From Candidatus Segatella mututuai (GTDB taxonomy: Bacteria; Bacteroidota; Bacteroidia; Bacteroidales; Bacteroidaceae), in NCBI GenBank assembly GCA_002439605.1, contig DJOI01000006.1, positions 1 through 20,086 on the forward strand: a DNA stretch of 20,086 nt, given 5' to 3'. Shown piece by piece: positions 8,921 through 16,998 of this stretch. Position 1 is the first letter of the stretch. Each line of letters begins with the position of its first letter. The translations under genes were made by a program, and so were the position numbers. Below the pieces are notes generated by a model. That model worked only from the letters and a program-made list of their open reading frames with translations. It was not told where the DNA came from and made no database searches.

Positions 8921-10381
8921 TTATTTCACGCGGATGATACGAGAACGCAAGAGTGAATAATCAAACTCGAAGCGATATTTACCAGTTGCTGGAGCGGTTA
9001 CTCCCTTCATGTTCTCACCGCCATTGGCTACGTTCTTCTCATTGTCGTCGGAACCGTCAAAGCGCCAATATGGCTCTGGCCACCAGCCCCAGATATGGGT
9101 TTGAGTAATGGTAAATGAAATTTTGTCTCCAGCGGTTAAGTCCATTTCCCCATAAAGCAGGTATGGATTTTGCTTGTCTTGTTTCAAGATGTATGCTCCG
9201 TCGTTAGGGTTGGTCGTCCAGTTTGAAATTCCTGGCAAGCCTTCTCCTGCCAAGCAGATTTGTGCTGTTTGTGCACCCGCTCCATCGTTCATGTCAACTT
9301 TGGTGGTGCCGTCGAGTGTCATCTTCTTGGTGGTAGGGGTATATTCCTTTACTTCATATTTACCAGTTACTGTATTGATGTTGATTTCATAATATCCCAC
9401 CTTGTCGAGGATGATTTGCTGTGCGGTGGTAGGGTCGCTGGTTAACAGACCTGTGTTAGCATCAGGACCGAAGCAGATAGGATAGAAATCTGTTTTCTGT
9501 GGAATGAATCGGATTCCAGTGCCAGCTTTCTGATTGTAGTAGTGGGCACGATATTGGTATTCTCCTGTATGTTCGATGAGCATAGGCACACCATAAAGGT
9601 CGCTTGTCAAATCATCTGCGTCGGAAACATCGGCAAGATACATCTTTGCGAAATCTGGTAGTTCGCTGACGTTGATGGTGCTTTGGGAAGATGTATGGTT
9701 GCCCTGTGCGTCGTATATGGTAAGTGTCATATCGAGAGATTCCTCCTTGGCAGGCAAGTCGTAAACCTTGCTCAATTTGTATTCTGTACCACTAATTAAA
9801 ATAGAATCTTTTACGTTGATGGCAGGGATGTTTACCACCACGCTCTGCAACTTCTTGTTGTCGGAGAAAGTTGAGTTCAAGTTTAATTTAGGATTCTGTA
9901 CCAATACGGTAAGCTCGGCAGAAGGCGCTTGAACGAATTTAGGGGCAGTATAGTCTCCGTCGCCCGTTATGGTGAGGGTGGTGGATGTTGTGTTTCCTAC
10001 TACGTCTTCCGCGGTTACCTCCAATGGAAATGAGCTGTTGTCGGTCCAGTCTGAGGATGGAGTATAAGCATAAGATAGGTTATACTCATGAAGCAGACTG
10101 TCGCCATAGATTTCCAAGAGATTGATGGTCTTGTCGAGGAGCATGTCCTCGTTTTTGAGTCGGATGGACTTGATGCCGTCGGCATCGTTGATTTTTCCAC
10201 TGATAGTAAAGGCACGTCCTGGTTCAGCCATGATATGGCTTTGGTCTAATACAATAGTAGGATCTTTGCCATCTACTGCTGTAAAATCGTCATCACTGCT
10301 ACATGATTGGAATGACAAACCTATCATGGCTGCGACAGACCAACCGAGAGCTAATCTTACATAAAATGGTTTAGTTGTCAT
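8921..10381 (-). CDS. Surface glycan-binding lipoprotein (SusE/SusF-like)
   Basis: A 486-aa lipoprotein and first gene of the PUL operon. The lipid-anchored residue is predicted to be Cys27 (SFQSC), followed by SSDDDF, an acidic stretch like the lipoprotein export signal that places such proteins on the cell surface. Two Ig-like repeats are visible (about 38-140 and 145-245, each ending in a DxxGN-T strand). Two C-terminal modules follow: about 250-358, ending in the SusE/F-like YYEININTVTGKYEVKEY, and about 360-486, with an exposed aromatic cluster WGWWPEPYWRF (431-441) that suits sugar stacking. Most SusE/F-type genes follow susD; here the gene precedes susC. The domain set may match the DUF5003/DUF5121 class of Bacteroidota binding proteins, but I cannot confirm this by eye. 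It probably binds the glycan without catalysis. Confidence 0.8.
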   Translation of the reverse strand: MTTKPFYVRLALGWSVAAMIGLSFQSCSSDDDFTAVDGKDPTIVLDQSHIMAEPGRAFTISGKINDADGIKSIRLKNEDMLLDKTINLLEIYGDSLLHEYNLSYAYTPSSDWTDNSSFPLEVTAEDVVGNTTSTTLTITGDGDYTAPKFVQAPSAELTVLVQNPKLNLNSTFSDNKKLQSVVVNIPAINVKDSILISGTEYKLSKVYDLPAKEESLDMTLTIYDAQGNHTSSQSTINVSELPDFAKMYLADVSDADDLTSDLYGVPMLIEHTGEYQYRAHYYNQKAGTGIRFIPQKTDFYPICFGPDANTGLLTSDPTTAQQIILDKVGYYEININTVTGKYEVKEYTPTTKKMTLDGTTKVDMNDGAGAQTAQICLAGEGLPGISNWTTNPNDGAYILKQDKQNPYLLYGEMDLTAGDKISFTITQTHIWGWWPEPYWRFDGSDDNEKNVANGGENMKGVTAPATGKYRFEFDYSLLRSRIIRVK

Positions 10382-10525
10382 AAGACGTTTTGGTTTAGTT
10401 ATTAATTTTATGAATGTTATTTCAGTTTTGTTACCTTACTCATTTTCTTTCGCCTTGTTAAGATTCTATTTTAGCTATTGAAGATTTAAAACGTTTTTCT
10501 GGTCATCTCATTGTTGTGTCGGTTG

Positions 10526-10533
10526 CAAAATTA
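10526..10533 (-). promoter_or_regulatory. Candidate -7 box of the PUL operon
   Basis: On the minus strand this reads TAATTTTG, matching TAnnTTTG. A TTTG lies upstream (10546-10549), but only 12 bp away rather than the usual 19-21, so no good -33 box is present. That is expected for a promoter that needs an activator such as the HTCS. Transcription would start about 135-140 nt before the lipoprotein ATG. Confidence 0.5.
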
Positions 10534-10565
10534 TTAGTTTATTGCCAAATTGTGGGGTTAAAAAT

Positions 10566-10622
10566 CATGCAGAAAAGGGTAATGAAACATGCAATGCAAG
10601 ATTTGTGTCATAGTTTTGCATG
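10566..10622. promoter_or_regulatory. Candidate HTCS/AraC-type operator (CATGCA repeats)
   Basis: CATGCA occurs at 10566-10571 and again at 10588-10593, exactly 22 bp apart, which puts both on the same DNA face as expected for direct repeats bound by AraC-family domains. A third copy is inverted: CATGCAA (10588-10594) and TTGCATG (10616-10622) form a perfect 7-bp inverted repeat with a 21-bp spacer. The cluster sits 33 bp upstream of the operon's -7 box, where an activator would bind, and also upstream of the HTCS promoter. Function is inferred. Confidence 0.45.
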
Positions 10623-10706
10623 CTTACATCTCCAATTTTAATGTAGTTTTTCTTGAAAAATAGTTAATTTGCTGTTGCTTCTACTTATTTTAAAAAAAGA
10701 AATATG

Positions 10707-10714
10707 TATATTTG
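10707..10714 (+). promoter_or_regulatory. Candidate -7 box of the HTCS gene
   Basis: TATATTTG matches TAnnTTTG and lies 20 bp before the HTCS ATG, giving a leader of only about 14 nt. No clear TTTG -33 box is seen at 19-21 bp upstream. Confidence 0.45.
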
Positions 10715-10734
10715 TAAAAAAATAAATCTATCGG

Positions 10735-13700
10735 ATGACTACTGTACTTACATCAGCGACATTGCAATATATAGTCAAAAAACTGTTACATTCCTCTCAC
10801 CAAATAAAAGTATTTCTTGGGGGGGTATTAATCTTCTTGCTCCTTACCTTGAGAATAGATGCTAATCCATATTCTATTCGTACTTTAGGACTGGAACAAG
10901 GCTTGTCGTGCAACTATGTTGTCAATATAGCGCAAGACAAGAATGGGTTTCTATGGTTTGCCACAGAGGAGGGATTGAACTGTTTTGACGGCGAACAATT
11001 CTTCAATTATTATAAGAACCGGCATTCTGTCAACAGCATCTCCAGCAGCGAACTCAACTGTGTCCTCGATGACCCTCGGCATCCTTGGCTCTGGATTGGG
11101 ACCAAGAACGATGGACTCAACTGTCTCAACTACGAGACAGATGTATTCACCTGTTATAAACACGATGCCAGCAACAACCATAGTATCGCCACCAACGACA
11201 TCACGCACATAGCCCCTGCCGCTGATGGCAATATTTGGATTACGACTTATTGGAGGGGTGTGGAATATCTCAATACTCAGCGCGGAATCTTCACACACTA
11301 TAATAAGAGTAATGTGAAGGGAATGCCTGATAACCAACTTTGGTGTGTTACCGACCTTGGCAATGGCATTGTAATGGCGGGACATGTCAAGGCTGGAATA
11401 TCTATCATTGACACGCACAATCGCACAGCCCGCAATTACCAACATGCCGATGGCAATCCTAACTCCATCTCCAGCAACGAGGTGAATTGCATCTATAAAG
11501 ATCGTAATGGAACTATCTGGATTGGAACAGCCGAAGGATTGGACATATTCGACCAAGTGAACCAACGTTTCGTCCATGTGGCAAAAGATGTGTTGAATGG
11601 ATTTCGCATCTATGACATAAAACAATTCTCGGATGGCAATATCTGGGTTGCCACGGAGGCGAAGGGCATCGCCGTCATTGGACTTAACCAGAGGCCTTTC
11701 AATGTCAGTCTTCACTATACCTGCACTTTCTTGCACGAAGGTGACACGGAATATGACTTGGCTGGCAACAGTGTGAGATGCCTCTTGGAAGATAAATATA
11801 ATAATGTATGGGCGGGACTCTATGGCAACGGCATCAACTTCTTGACGCAATGCCATCCGTTATTTGAAACATTGACATACGGCAATCAATTCCAAAAGAA
11901 TAGATTGACTGAGCGATCGGTGATGGGACTCGCCTTTGACCATGAGGGCAATCTCTGGGTGGGAACGGATGGTAATGGTGTCAACGTGTTCTCTCCCGAC
12001 AAGGAGCGTACCGCCATCTTCCCTGAAGAAGTGGGAAAGAATGTCATTGCCGCCTACTGTGACAGTCAGGGTACCCTTTGGTTTGGTTCTTTTGACAAGG
12101 GATGTTATGTGAAGACGATGTCTGGGAGTTTCAGCAAATTGCCTTTGGATGCTTATGACACAAGATGTTTCTATGAAGACAAACAGGCAAAGAAAATGTG
12201 GATTGGTACAAGCCAAGGAATCTTTGTAGTAGATGTAAAAAGTAAAAAAGTAGAGAAGAGATATCAGGTGGGCAACAATCTTGTAAGAGCCATTACGAAG
12301 GATGGAAAAGGAAGAATTTGGGTTGGTTATTACGGAAATGGCATAGAAGTATTTACTTCTGGCATGAAGTCTGTGTTGCATCTCACCTCATCCCCTTCGT
12401 CCAATCGTACCTGCCTCCCATCCAACAATATCAACCATCTTTTGCTCGATAGCCACCATCGTATCTGGGCTGGTAGCAACGAGGGCGCCATCTGCTTTTT
12501 TGGCGGAAAAGCAGATTCTTTCAGAGTATATGGTAAAGAGGAAGGGCTCAATAACGCCCATGTCAGGGCTTTCGGTGAGGACAAACAGCACAATATCTGG
12601 ATGAGCACCAACCGAGGAATCAGTTGCTTGGCCACAACAGGCAAGGTACTCAACTTTACCAATAAGGAAAATGTTCCGTTGGCTAACTTCAATGATGGTA
12701 GTGTGGCACAGCGAAGTGGGGTTCTCTATTTTGGATCTTCCCAGGGAATTTGTTATTTCAATCCGTCTCAAGTTCTTTCTAACCATCAGGCTCCCAAGGT
12801 ATTCATTACCTCACTCTCCATCATATCAAGCCTTGAGGAGAACGACAGTACCATCAATCTTATCAACAAGAAGCATATCTCGTTGGCTTATGACGAGAAT
12901 ACCTTCTCGCTTTCCTTCCATGTACAGAATTATGCCTTGGAAAAATACGTAGAGTACAGTTATGTGTTGCAAGGTATGCAAGACGACTGGATTACAACTG
13001 GCAGCGGAACCATCACCCTGCGGGATATTCCTGCGGGAAGATATAAGTTGAAAGTACGTTCTCGTATGTACAATCAAGCTTGGTCGGAAGAAATGGCAGT
13101 ATTAGACATCACCATCCGTTCTCCTTTCTGGCTATCATGGTGGGCTAAGTTGATTTATTCACTTCTCATCTTCGGATTAATATGGATAGGATTGCGCCTT
13201 TATAGGCGCCACTTGCGTTTGGAATACCTTTTACACGCAGAAAAAATCAACTATGAGCAAGAGCAAAAGCTTAACGAAGAACGATTACGTTTCTTTACCA
13301 ACATAACGCATGAGCTTCGCACTCCACTCACCTTGATTCTCGGTCCACTTGATGACATCTCTCACTCTACGAGTATCACCAAGAGCATCAAGCATAAACT
13401 TGCTGTCATCCAACAGAGCGCATTGAGGCTCAACGACTTGATTACGCAAATTCTGGAATTTAGAAAAACAGAGACAGAGAATCGACAACTGCATGTCTAT
13501 AAAGGCAACATCGTGGATGCCGTACACGAAATTTGTCTCAAATATGAAGAGTTGGCGCAAAAGCCAAATGTTGTTTTTCACTTTGTTGCTCCAGAGAAAT
13601 CAATAGAGACTTACTTCGACCCAGAAGTGATAAGGACCATCGTCGATAATTTGATTTCAAATGCCATCAAATATACAGACCAAGGTAGTATCGACATCAG

Positions 13701-14814
13701 TGTGGAATGTCGCCGCCAAGATGATGAACATTTGATAGACATCACCGTGAGCGATACAGGGCATGGCATCTCCGCCGATGCACTGCCTCATATTTTCGAC
13801 CGCTATTATCAGGAGAATGGATTACACCAGGCTTCGGGTACGGGCATCGGACTGTCATTGGTCAAGAATCTTGTAAAGTTGCATGAAGGGGAAATCAAGG
13901 TGGAAAGTAGCTTGGAACAAGGAACGAGTTTCATCTTCACCATCAAGCTGAACAATGTATATCCTGCTGCCTTGCATGGCAAGAAAGAAATTGCACGGCA
14001 ATATGTGCCGGAAAACAACTTGGAAGAAAAGCCAGGCAAGAAGCCGCTGTTGCTTATCGTCGAAGACAATAAGGATATTTTGGAATATATCGCCAGTTCT
14101 TTCGCCAATGATTTCGAGACAGTCACCGCAAGTGATGGACGTGACGGACTTGCTCTTGCCTTGGATAAGACTCCTGATGTCATTCTTTCCGACATCATGA
14201 TGCCTAACATGGATGGCAATGAAATGTGTCGCATTCTGAAAAAGGACGTGAGAACCAGTCATATCCCGGTCATCTTGCTCACTGCGAAAGATAGCTTGGA
14301 AGCAAAGGAAGAGGGATATAATTCCGGTGCAGACTCTTATATTACCAAACCTTTCACCCACTCGCTACTCCTCAGCCGCATTCAAAATCTGCTGGCACAA
14401 CGCAAGAGAAATCTTGAGCGGATACAAGGTTCTAAGGAAACTGACTTGACGGAGAAGAGAAAACTGCTGAGAGAATCGCTCAACAAGGTTGACCAAGAGT
14501 TTTTCGACAAGATGAACAAGCTGATAGAGAAAAATATCAGTGGTGATGTTGATGTCAACATGCTTGCGGAAAATTTGGCGATGAGCACCAGTACACTCTA
14601 TCGCAAGATGAAGGCTTTGACAGGTATCTCTACCAATGAGTATATCAGAAAATACAAGATGCAGTATGCGGAACGTCTTCTGTTGGGGGGTAAATATACT
14701 ATCAGTGAGATTTCATTTATGGTAGGCATGAACAGTGTTGCTTATTTCCGGCGCTGCTTCAAGGCTGAATTTGGAGAAATACCATCGGAGTATCTAAAGC
14801 ATCTTAAAGAATAA
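10735..14814 (+). CDS. Hybrid two-component system sensor/regulator (HTCS) of the PUL
   Basis: A 1359-aa one-protein signalling system that senses a glycan fragment in the periplasm and activates the adjacent PUL. Order: N-terminal membrane/signal segment (24-40); two beta-propellers of Reg_prop repeats (about 45-690; recurrent DxxGxIWIGT-type motifs, e.g. DRNGTIWIGT near 256); Y_Y_Y domain (about 735-795); transmembrane helix (801-821); HisKA with FFTNITHELRTPLT, phospho-acceptor His859; HATPase with N-box DNLISNA (971-977), DTGHGI (1007-1012) and GTGIGL (1035-1040); receiver domain with acidic pair near 1110-1111, phospho-acceptor Asp1153, Thr1183 and Lys1205; and AraC-type HTH (about 1265-1357). 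All catalytic residues are present and the length is normal. It is divergent from the operon it likely controls. No other in-frame Met lies near the start, so the ATG is favoured. Confidence 0.95.
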   Translation: MTTVLTSATLQYIVKKLLHSSHQIKVFLGGVLIFLLLTLRIDANPYSIRTLGLEQGLSCNYVVNIAQDKNGFLWFATEEGLNCFDGEQFFNYYKNRHSVNSISSSELNCVLDDPRHPWLWIGTKNDGLNCLNYETDVFTCYKHDASNNHSIATNDITHIAPAADGNIWITTYWRGVEYLNTQRGIFTHYNKSNVKGMPDNQLWCVTDLGNGIVMAGHVKAGISIIDTHNRTARNYQHADGNPNSISSNEVNCIYKDRNGTIWIGTAEGLDIFDQVNQRFVHVAKDVLNGFRIYDIKQFSDGNIWVATEAKGIAVIGLNQRPFNVSLHYTCTFLHEGDTEYDLAGNSVRCLLEDKYNNVWAGLYGNGINFLTQCHPLFETLTYGNQFQKNRLTERSVMGLAFDHEGNLWVGTDGNGVNVFSPDKERTAIFPEEVGKNVIAAYCDSQGTLWFGSFDKGCYVKTMSGSFSKLPLDAYDTRCFYEDKQAKKMWIGTSQGIFVVDVKSKKVEKRYQVGNNLVRAITKDGKGRIWVGYYGNGIEVFTSGMKSVLHLTSSPSSNRTCLPSNNINHLLLDSHHRIWAGSNEGAICFFGGKADSFRVYGKEEGLNNAHVRAFGEDKQHNIWMSTNRGISCLATTGKVLNFTNKENVPLANFNDGSVAQRSGVLYFGSSQGICYFNPSQVLSNHQAPKVFITSLSIISSLEENDSTINLINKKHISLAYDENTFSLSFHVQNYALEKYVEYSYVLQGMQDDWITTGSGTITLRDIPAGRYKLKVRSRMYNQAWSEEMAVLDITIRSPFWLSWWAKLIYSLLIFGLIWIGLRLYRRHLRLEYLLHAEKINYEQEQKLNEERLRFFTNITHELRTPLTLILGPLDDISHSTSITKSIKHKLAVIQQSALRLNDLITQILEFRKTETENRQLHVYKGNIVDAVHEICLKYEELAQKPNVVFHFVAPEKSIETYFDPEVIRTIVDNLISNAIKYTDQGSIDISVECRRQDDEHLIDITVSDTGHGISADALPHIFDRYYQENGLHQASGTGIGLSLVKNLVKLHEGEIKVESSLEQGTSFIFTIKLNNVYPAALHGKKEIARQYVPENNLEEKPGKKPLLLIVEDNKDILEYIASSFANDFETVTASDGRDGLALALDKTPDVILSDIMMPNMDGNEMCRILKKDVRTSHIPVILLTAKDSLEAKEEGYNSGADSYITKPFTHSLLLSRIQNLLAQRKRNLERIQGSKETDLTEKRKLLRESLNKVDQEFFDKMNKLIEKNISGDVDVNMLAENLAMSTSTLYRKMKALTGISTNEYIRKYKMQYAERLLLGGKYTISEISFMVGMNSVAYFRRCFKAEFGEIPSEYLKHLKE

Positions 14815-14896
14815 AAAGGTGTGATGCGACTTTATTGGTATCGTTAAATAAGCACAAAATGTTGCCCCTCATGTATGAATTCAGTCTTGAAAACAC

Positions 14897-14904
14897 TATT
14901 TTTG
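14897..14904 (+). promoter_or_regulatory. Candidate -7 box of rmuC
   Basis: TATTTTTG matches the TAnnTTTG consensus and would start transcription about 55 nt before the rmuC ATG. No good -33 TTTG at the standard spacing is visible. The 152-bp gap after the HTCS gene holds no obvious intrinsic terminator, so read-through from the HTCS gene is possible. Confidence 0.45.
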
Positions 14905-14966
14905 TAAAATATAATTGTTTTTGGATTACAAAGAAAAGGGCATGATTATCGAACAATAAGAAACAA

Positions 14967-16295
14967 ATGGAAATAGTAATAGGATTAATCATAGGCATAG
15001 CCACAGGTTTCTTTATAGGCAAATTGATGTCGATGAAGGCGGCAGGTGAGGAGAAAACACTGTTGGTGGCGAAGGTACAGGTTTTGGAGAAGGAAAAGCA
15101 AGCTATCAGAGATAATCAAGAGATTATTTTGAAGAATGAGCGAGGGCATCATGCGACAGAAATTCAGAACCTGAAGGAGCAAATGGCGAATGAACGTCAA
15201 TATGCTGCCAAACTTCGTGAAGAAAGTGAGCGACAATGGGCACAAAAGCTGGAAGCCTTGAAGCAGGAAATGCAGAAGGCTGCCGCCGAGCAACTCGCTG
15301 CTAAGCAATCTGCCTTGCAGGAGAACAACCGTTTGCAGTTGGATGAACTCTTGAAGCCTATCAAGGAGCAGTTCGCCGACTTCAAAAAGTCGGTGGAGGA
15401 GAGCAAGACACAGAACGAAGTGAACAAGAAAGAACTTCAGAATACCTTTGAGGCAACGATGAAACTCTTCCAGCAGGAGCAGCAACAAGCAGTTTCTTTG
15501 CTAAAGGAGCAAACCTCGAAGATAGGTTCCGATGCCGCCAACTTGACCAAGGCGTTGAAGGGCGACAGCAAGATGCAGGGCGACTGGGGCGAGATGGTAT
15601 TGGAGACCATTCTCGAGAACAGTGGATTACGTAAGGACGAGGAGTTCTTTGTCCAGGAGAATACCAAGGATGAGAATGGCAAGAATTTTCGCCCGGATGT
15701 CATCGTCCGATTCCCAGAGGGCAGGAGTGTGGTCATCGACTCCAAAGTTTCGCTTACCGCCTATACCGATGCCATAGCCGCCGGCAATGATGCCGACCGT
15801 GAGCGACTGATGAAGGCTCATGCCGTGAGCGTTCGCAAGCATATCGATGAACTTGCCGAGAAGGATTATGCTAAATTGGTGGATGATGCCATAGGCTTCG
15901 TTTTGATGTTCATTCCCAATGAAACAAGTTATATTGCTGCCATGAGGCAACAGCCAGACCTTAGCCGTTATGCTTACCAAAAGAAGATAATCATCATTTC
16001 GCCCAGTAACCTGCTGATGGCTCTTCAGTTGGCGTACAACCTGTGGCAGTATGACCGGCAGAATAAGAATGTGGAGAAAATAGTGAAGACTGCAGCCGAC
16101 CTATATGATAAGGTGGCTGGCTTTGAGGATACTTTTATGGGCGTGGGCGACTTGATAGCTCGTCTGTCAGGAACATTTGACAAGGCTAAGAAGCAACTCT
16201 ACGATGGCACAGGCAATGTGATGAGAAGAGTGGAGAGCCTGAAGAAGCTGGGCGTTACGCCCAAGAAGCAGATCAAGGAACTCAGCGAAGAATAG
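14967..16295 (+). CDS. rmuC: DNA recombination protein RmuC
   Basis: A 442-aa RmuC family protein. In E. coli, RmuC limits short-inverted-repeat recombination; the biochemical activity is not settled. An N-terminal membrane anchor (about 2-20) is followed by a long charged coiled coil (about 28-185) and the conserved RmuC domain (about 198-430). The domain starts with GDWGEMVLETILENSGL. It contains a PD-(D/E)xK-nuclease-like arrangement: RPD (242-244) and IDSK with Asp258 and Lys260. The later signatures VLMFIPNE, ISPSNLLMAL and LARLSGTFDKAKKQLYDG are also present. Nothing is missing. The gene is monocistronic and convergent with the small exported protein gene on the other strand; it has no evident link to the PUL. 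Confidence 0.95.
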   Translation: MEIVIGLIIGIATGFFIGKLMSMKAAGEEKTLLVAKVQVLEKEKQAIRDNQEIILKNERGHHATEIQNLKEQMANERQYAAKLREESERQWAQKLEALKQEMQKAAAEQLAAKQSALQENNRLQLDELLKPIKEQFADFKKSVEESKTQNEVNKKELQNTFEATMKLFQQEQQQAVSLLKEQTSKIGSDAANLTKALKGDSKMQGDWGEMVLETILENSGLRKDEEFFVQENTKDENGKNFRPDVIVRFPEGRSVVIDSKVSLTAYTDAIAAGNDADRERLMKAHAVSVRKHIDELAEKDYAKLVDDAIGFVLMFIPNETSYIAAMRQQPDLSRYAYQKKIIIISPSNLLMALQLAYNLWQYDRQNKNVEKIVKTAADLYDKVAGFEDTFMGVGDLIARLSGTFDKAKKQLYDGTGNVMRRVESLKKLGVTPKKQIKELSEE

Positions 16296-16331
16296 CTTTT
16301 TAAAGGTAAAAGGGTAAAAAATGCACCGCTT

Positions 16332-16379
16332 TTTTGTCAAGAATGAGAGAATACTGTCTTTCTCTTATTCTTGACAAAA
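16332..16379. terminator. Long hairpin in the convergent gap (possible bidirectional terminator)
   Basis: The arms at 16332-16351 and 16360-16379 form a 20-bp stem, perfect except for one G/T pair, around an 8-nt loop. The arms begin and end in T/A runs (TTTTG...CAAAA), so a bidirectional terminator between rmuC and the minus-strand gene is the simple reading, although no separate U-tract follows the stem in either direction. The arm segment CTTATTCTTGA (16364-16374) recurs at 16410-16420. Confidence 0.5.
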
Positions 16380-16434
16380 TGCTTGAAGACTTATTGGGGA
16401 ATAAACTAGCTTATTCTTGAAATCGATGGTGCGG

Positions 16435-16845
16435 TTATTGTTGGATGATTTCTTCTACGGCTTTCACGAGCGAGTCTTTGCCGTTGAGGAGATAAAAATC
16501 GACACGTACCACGTGATTGATGTCGGCACAACCCCTTACTTTGATGTGGCGAGTCTTGCCGTATTCAAAAGTGTCGCGTCGTGAAGGATAGGAAACCAAT
16601 TGTAGCTTTTCCTTAGAAGATCCGCTTCCGATATAGTATATTCCCACACTGTCGGTCATGGCTTTCTGAGCCTTTGTTCGTGCCATATTCTTGGCATGAA
16701 GTGCCGAAGTGTCTTCTGGATAGAACTCGCTGGCAGCAACCGTGTCTCCATCATTCTGTGATGGGGCAAACTTGCAGCTGGTAGCTGTCGAAACGGATGC
16801 GGTGGCAGCCATGACAACTGCCGCAAAATATAATAGTTTTTTCAT
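16435..16845 (-). CDS. Small exported protein, probable lipoprotein, unknown function
   Basis: A 136-aa protein I do not recognise. Residues 1-23 form a signal peptide (KKLLYFAAVVMAATASVST), with Cys24 in the context ATSC; this is a poor lipobox, so lipidation is possible but not certain. The mature part is short: a linker rich in Asp/Ser (about 25-45), a basic/Ala helix AKNMARTKAQKAMTD (51-65), then a predicted beta-rich region (GIYYIGSG, QLVSYPS, RHIKVRGCADINHVVRVDFYLLNGKDSLVKAVEEII). A second Cys lies in VRGCADI. The reading frame, ATG and upstream -7 box make it a real gene. It stands alone between rmuC and a decayed protease gene, so context gives no role. Confidence 0.75.
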   Translation of the reverse strand: MKKLLYFAAVVMAATASVSTATSCKFAPSQNDGDTVAASEFYPEDTSALHAKNMARTKAQKAMTDSVGIYYIGSGSSKEKLQLVSYPSRRDTFEYGKTRHIKVRGCADINHVVRVDFYLLNGKDSLVKAVEEIIQQ

Positions 16846-16894
16846 TCCTTCGTAGCTTGATGTATTGGTTATTGCTTACTTGCTTATTGTTGTT

Positions 16895-16911
16895 TGAAGC
16901 GTTTTGCTTCA
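16895..16911 (-). promoter_or_regulatory. Small hairpin at the predicted mRNA 5' end
   Basis: TGAAGC and GCTTCA pair perfectly around a 5-nt loop. With the -7 box at 16920-16927, the transcript would begin about here, so the hairpin would sit at or next to the 5' end of the mRNA for the small exported protein, where such structures often stabilise messages. Confidence 0.35.
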
Positions 16912-16919
16912 TTCGGGTG

Positions 16920-16927
16920 CAAAGGTA
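16920..16927 (-). promoter_or_regulatory. Candidate -7 box of the small exported protein gene
   Basis: On the minus strand this reads TACCTTTG, a full match to TAnnTTTG and one of its commonest forms. It predicts a leader of about 70 nt. The nearest upstream TTTG is about 26 bp away, longer than the usual 19-21. Confidence 0.55.
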
Positions 16928-16998
16928 TCGAAAAAGTGGAAATGAGGGGTGGACAAAACGTTTAAAAAGTGTAAAAGATGTAAGAAAATAGCACCTAC

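Larger units (their letters stand above)
10382..10734. other. Divergent intergenic control region of the PUL
   Basis: This 353-bp AT-rich gap separates the minus-strand PUL operon from the plus-strand HTCS gene. It contains no convincing coding frame. It holds a -7 box for each direction (10526-10533 minus, 10707-10714 plus) and, between them, the CATGCA repeat cluster at 10566-10622. The stretch 10382-10519 would be a leader of about 135-140 nt on the operon mRNA; I see no strong hairpin or known riboswitch in it. Confidence 0.7.

Noticed and set aside
10951..11856. A 301-codon open frame on the minus strand
   Set aside because: It is antisense to the propeller region of the HTCS gene; long antisense frames are common over the repeated Trp-Ile-Gly-Thr codons, and the product shows no domain.
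16332..16379. Terminal inverted repeats of an insertion sequence
   Set aside because: The arms are only 8 nt apart with no coding space between them, and I see no flanking target-site duplication.
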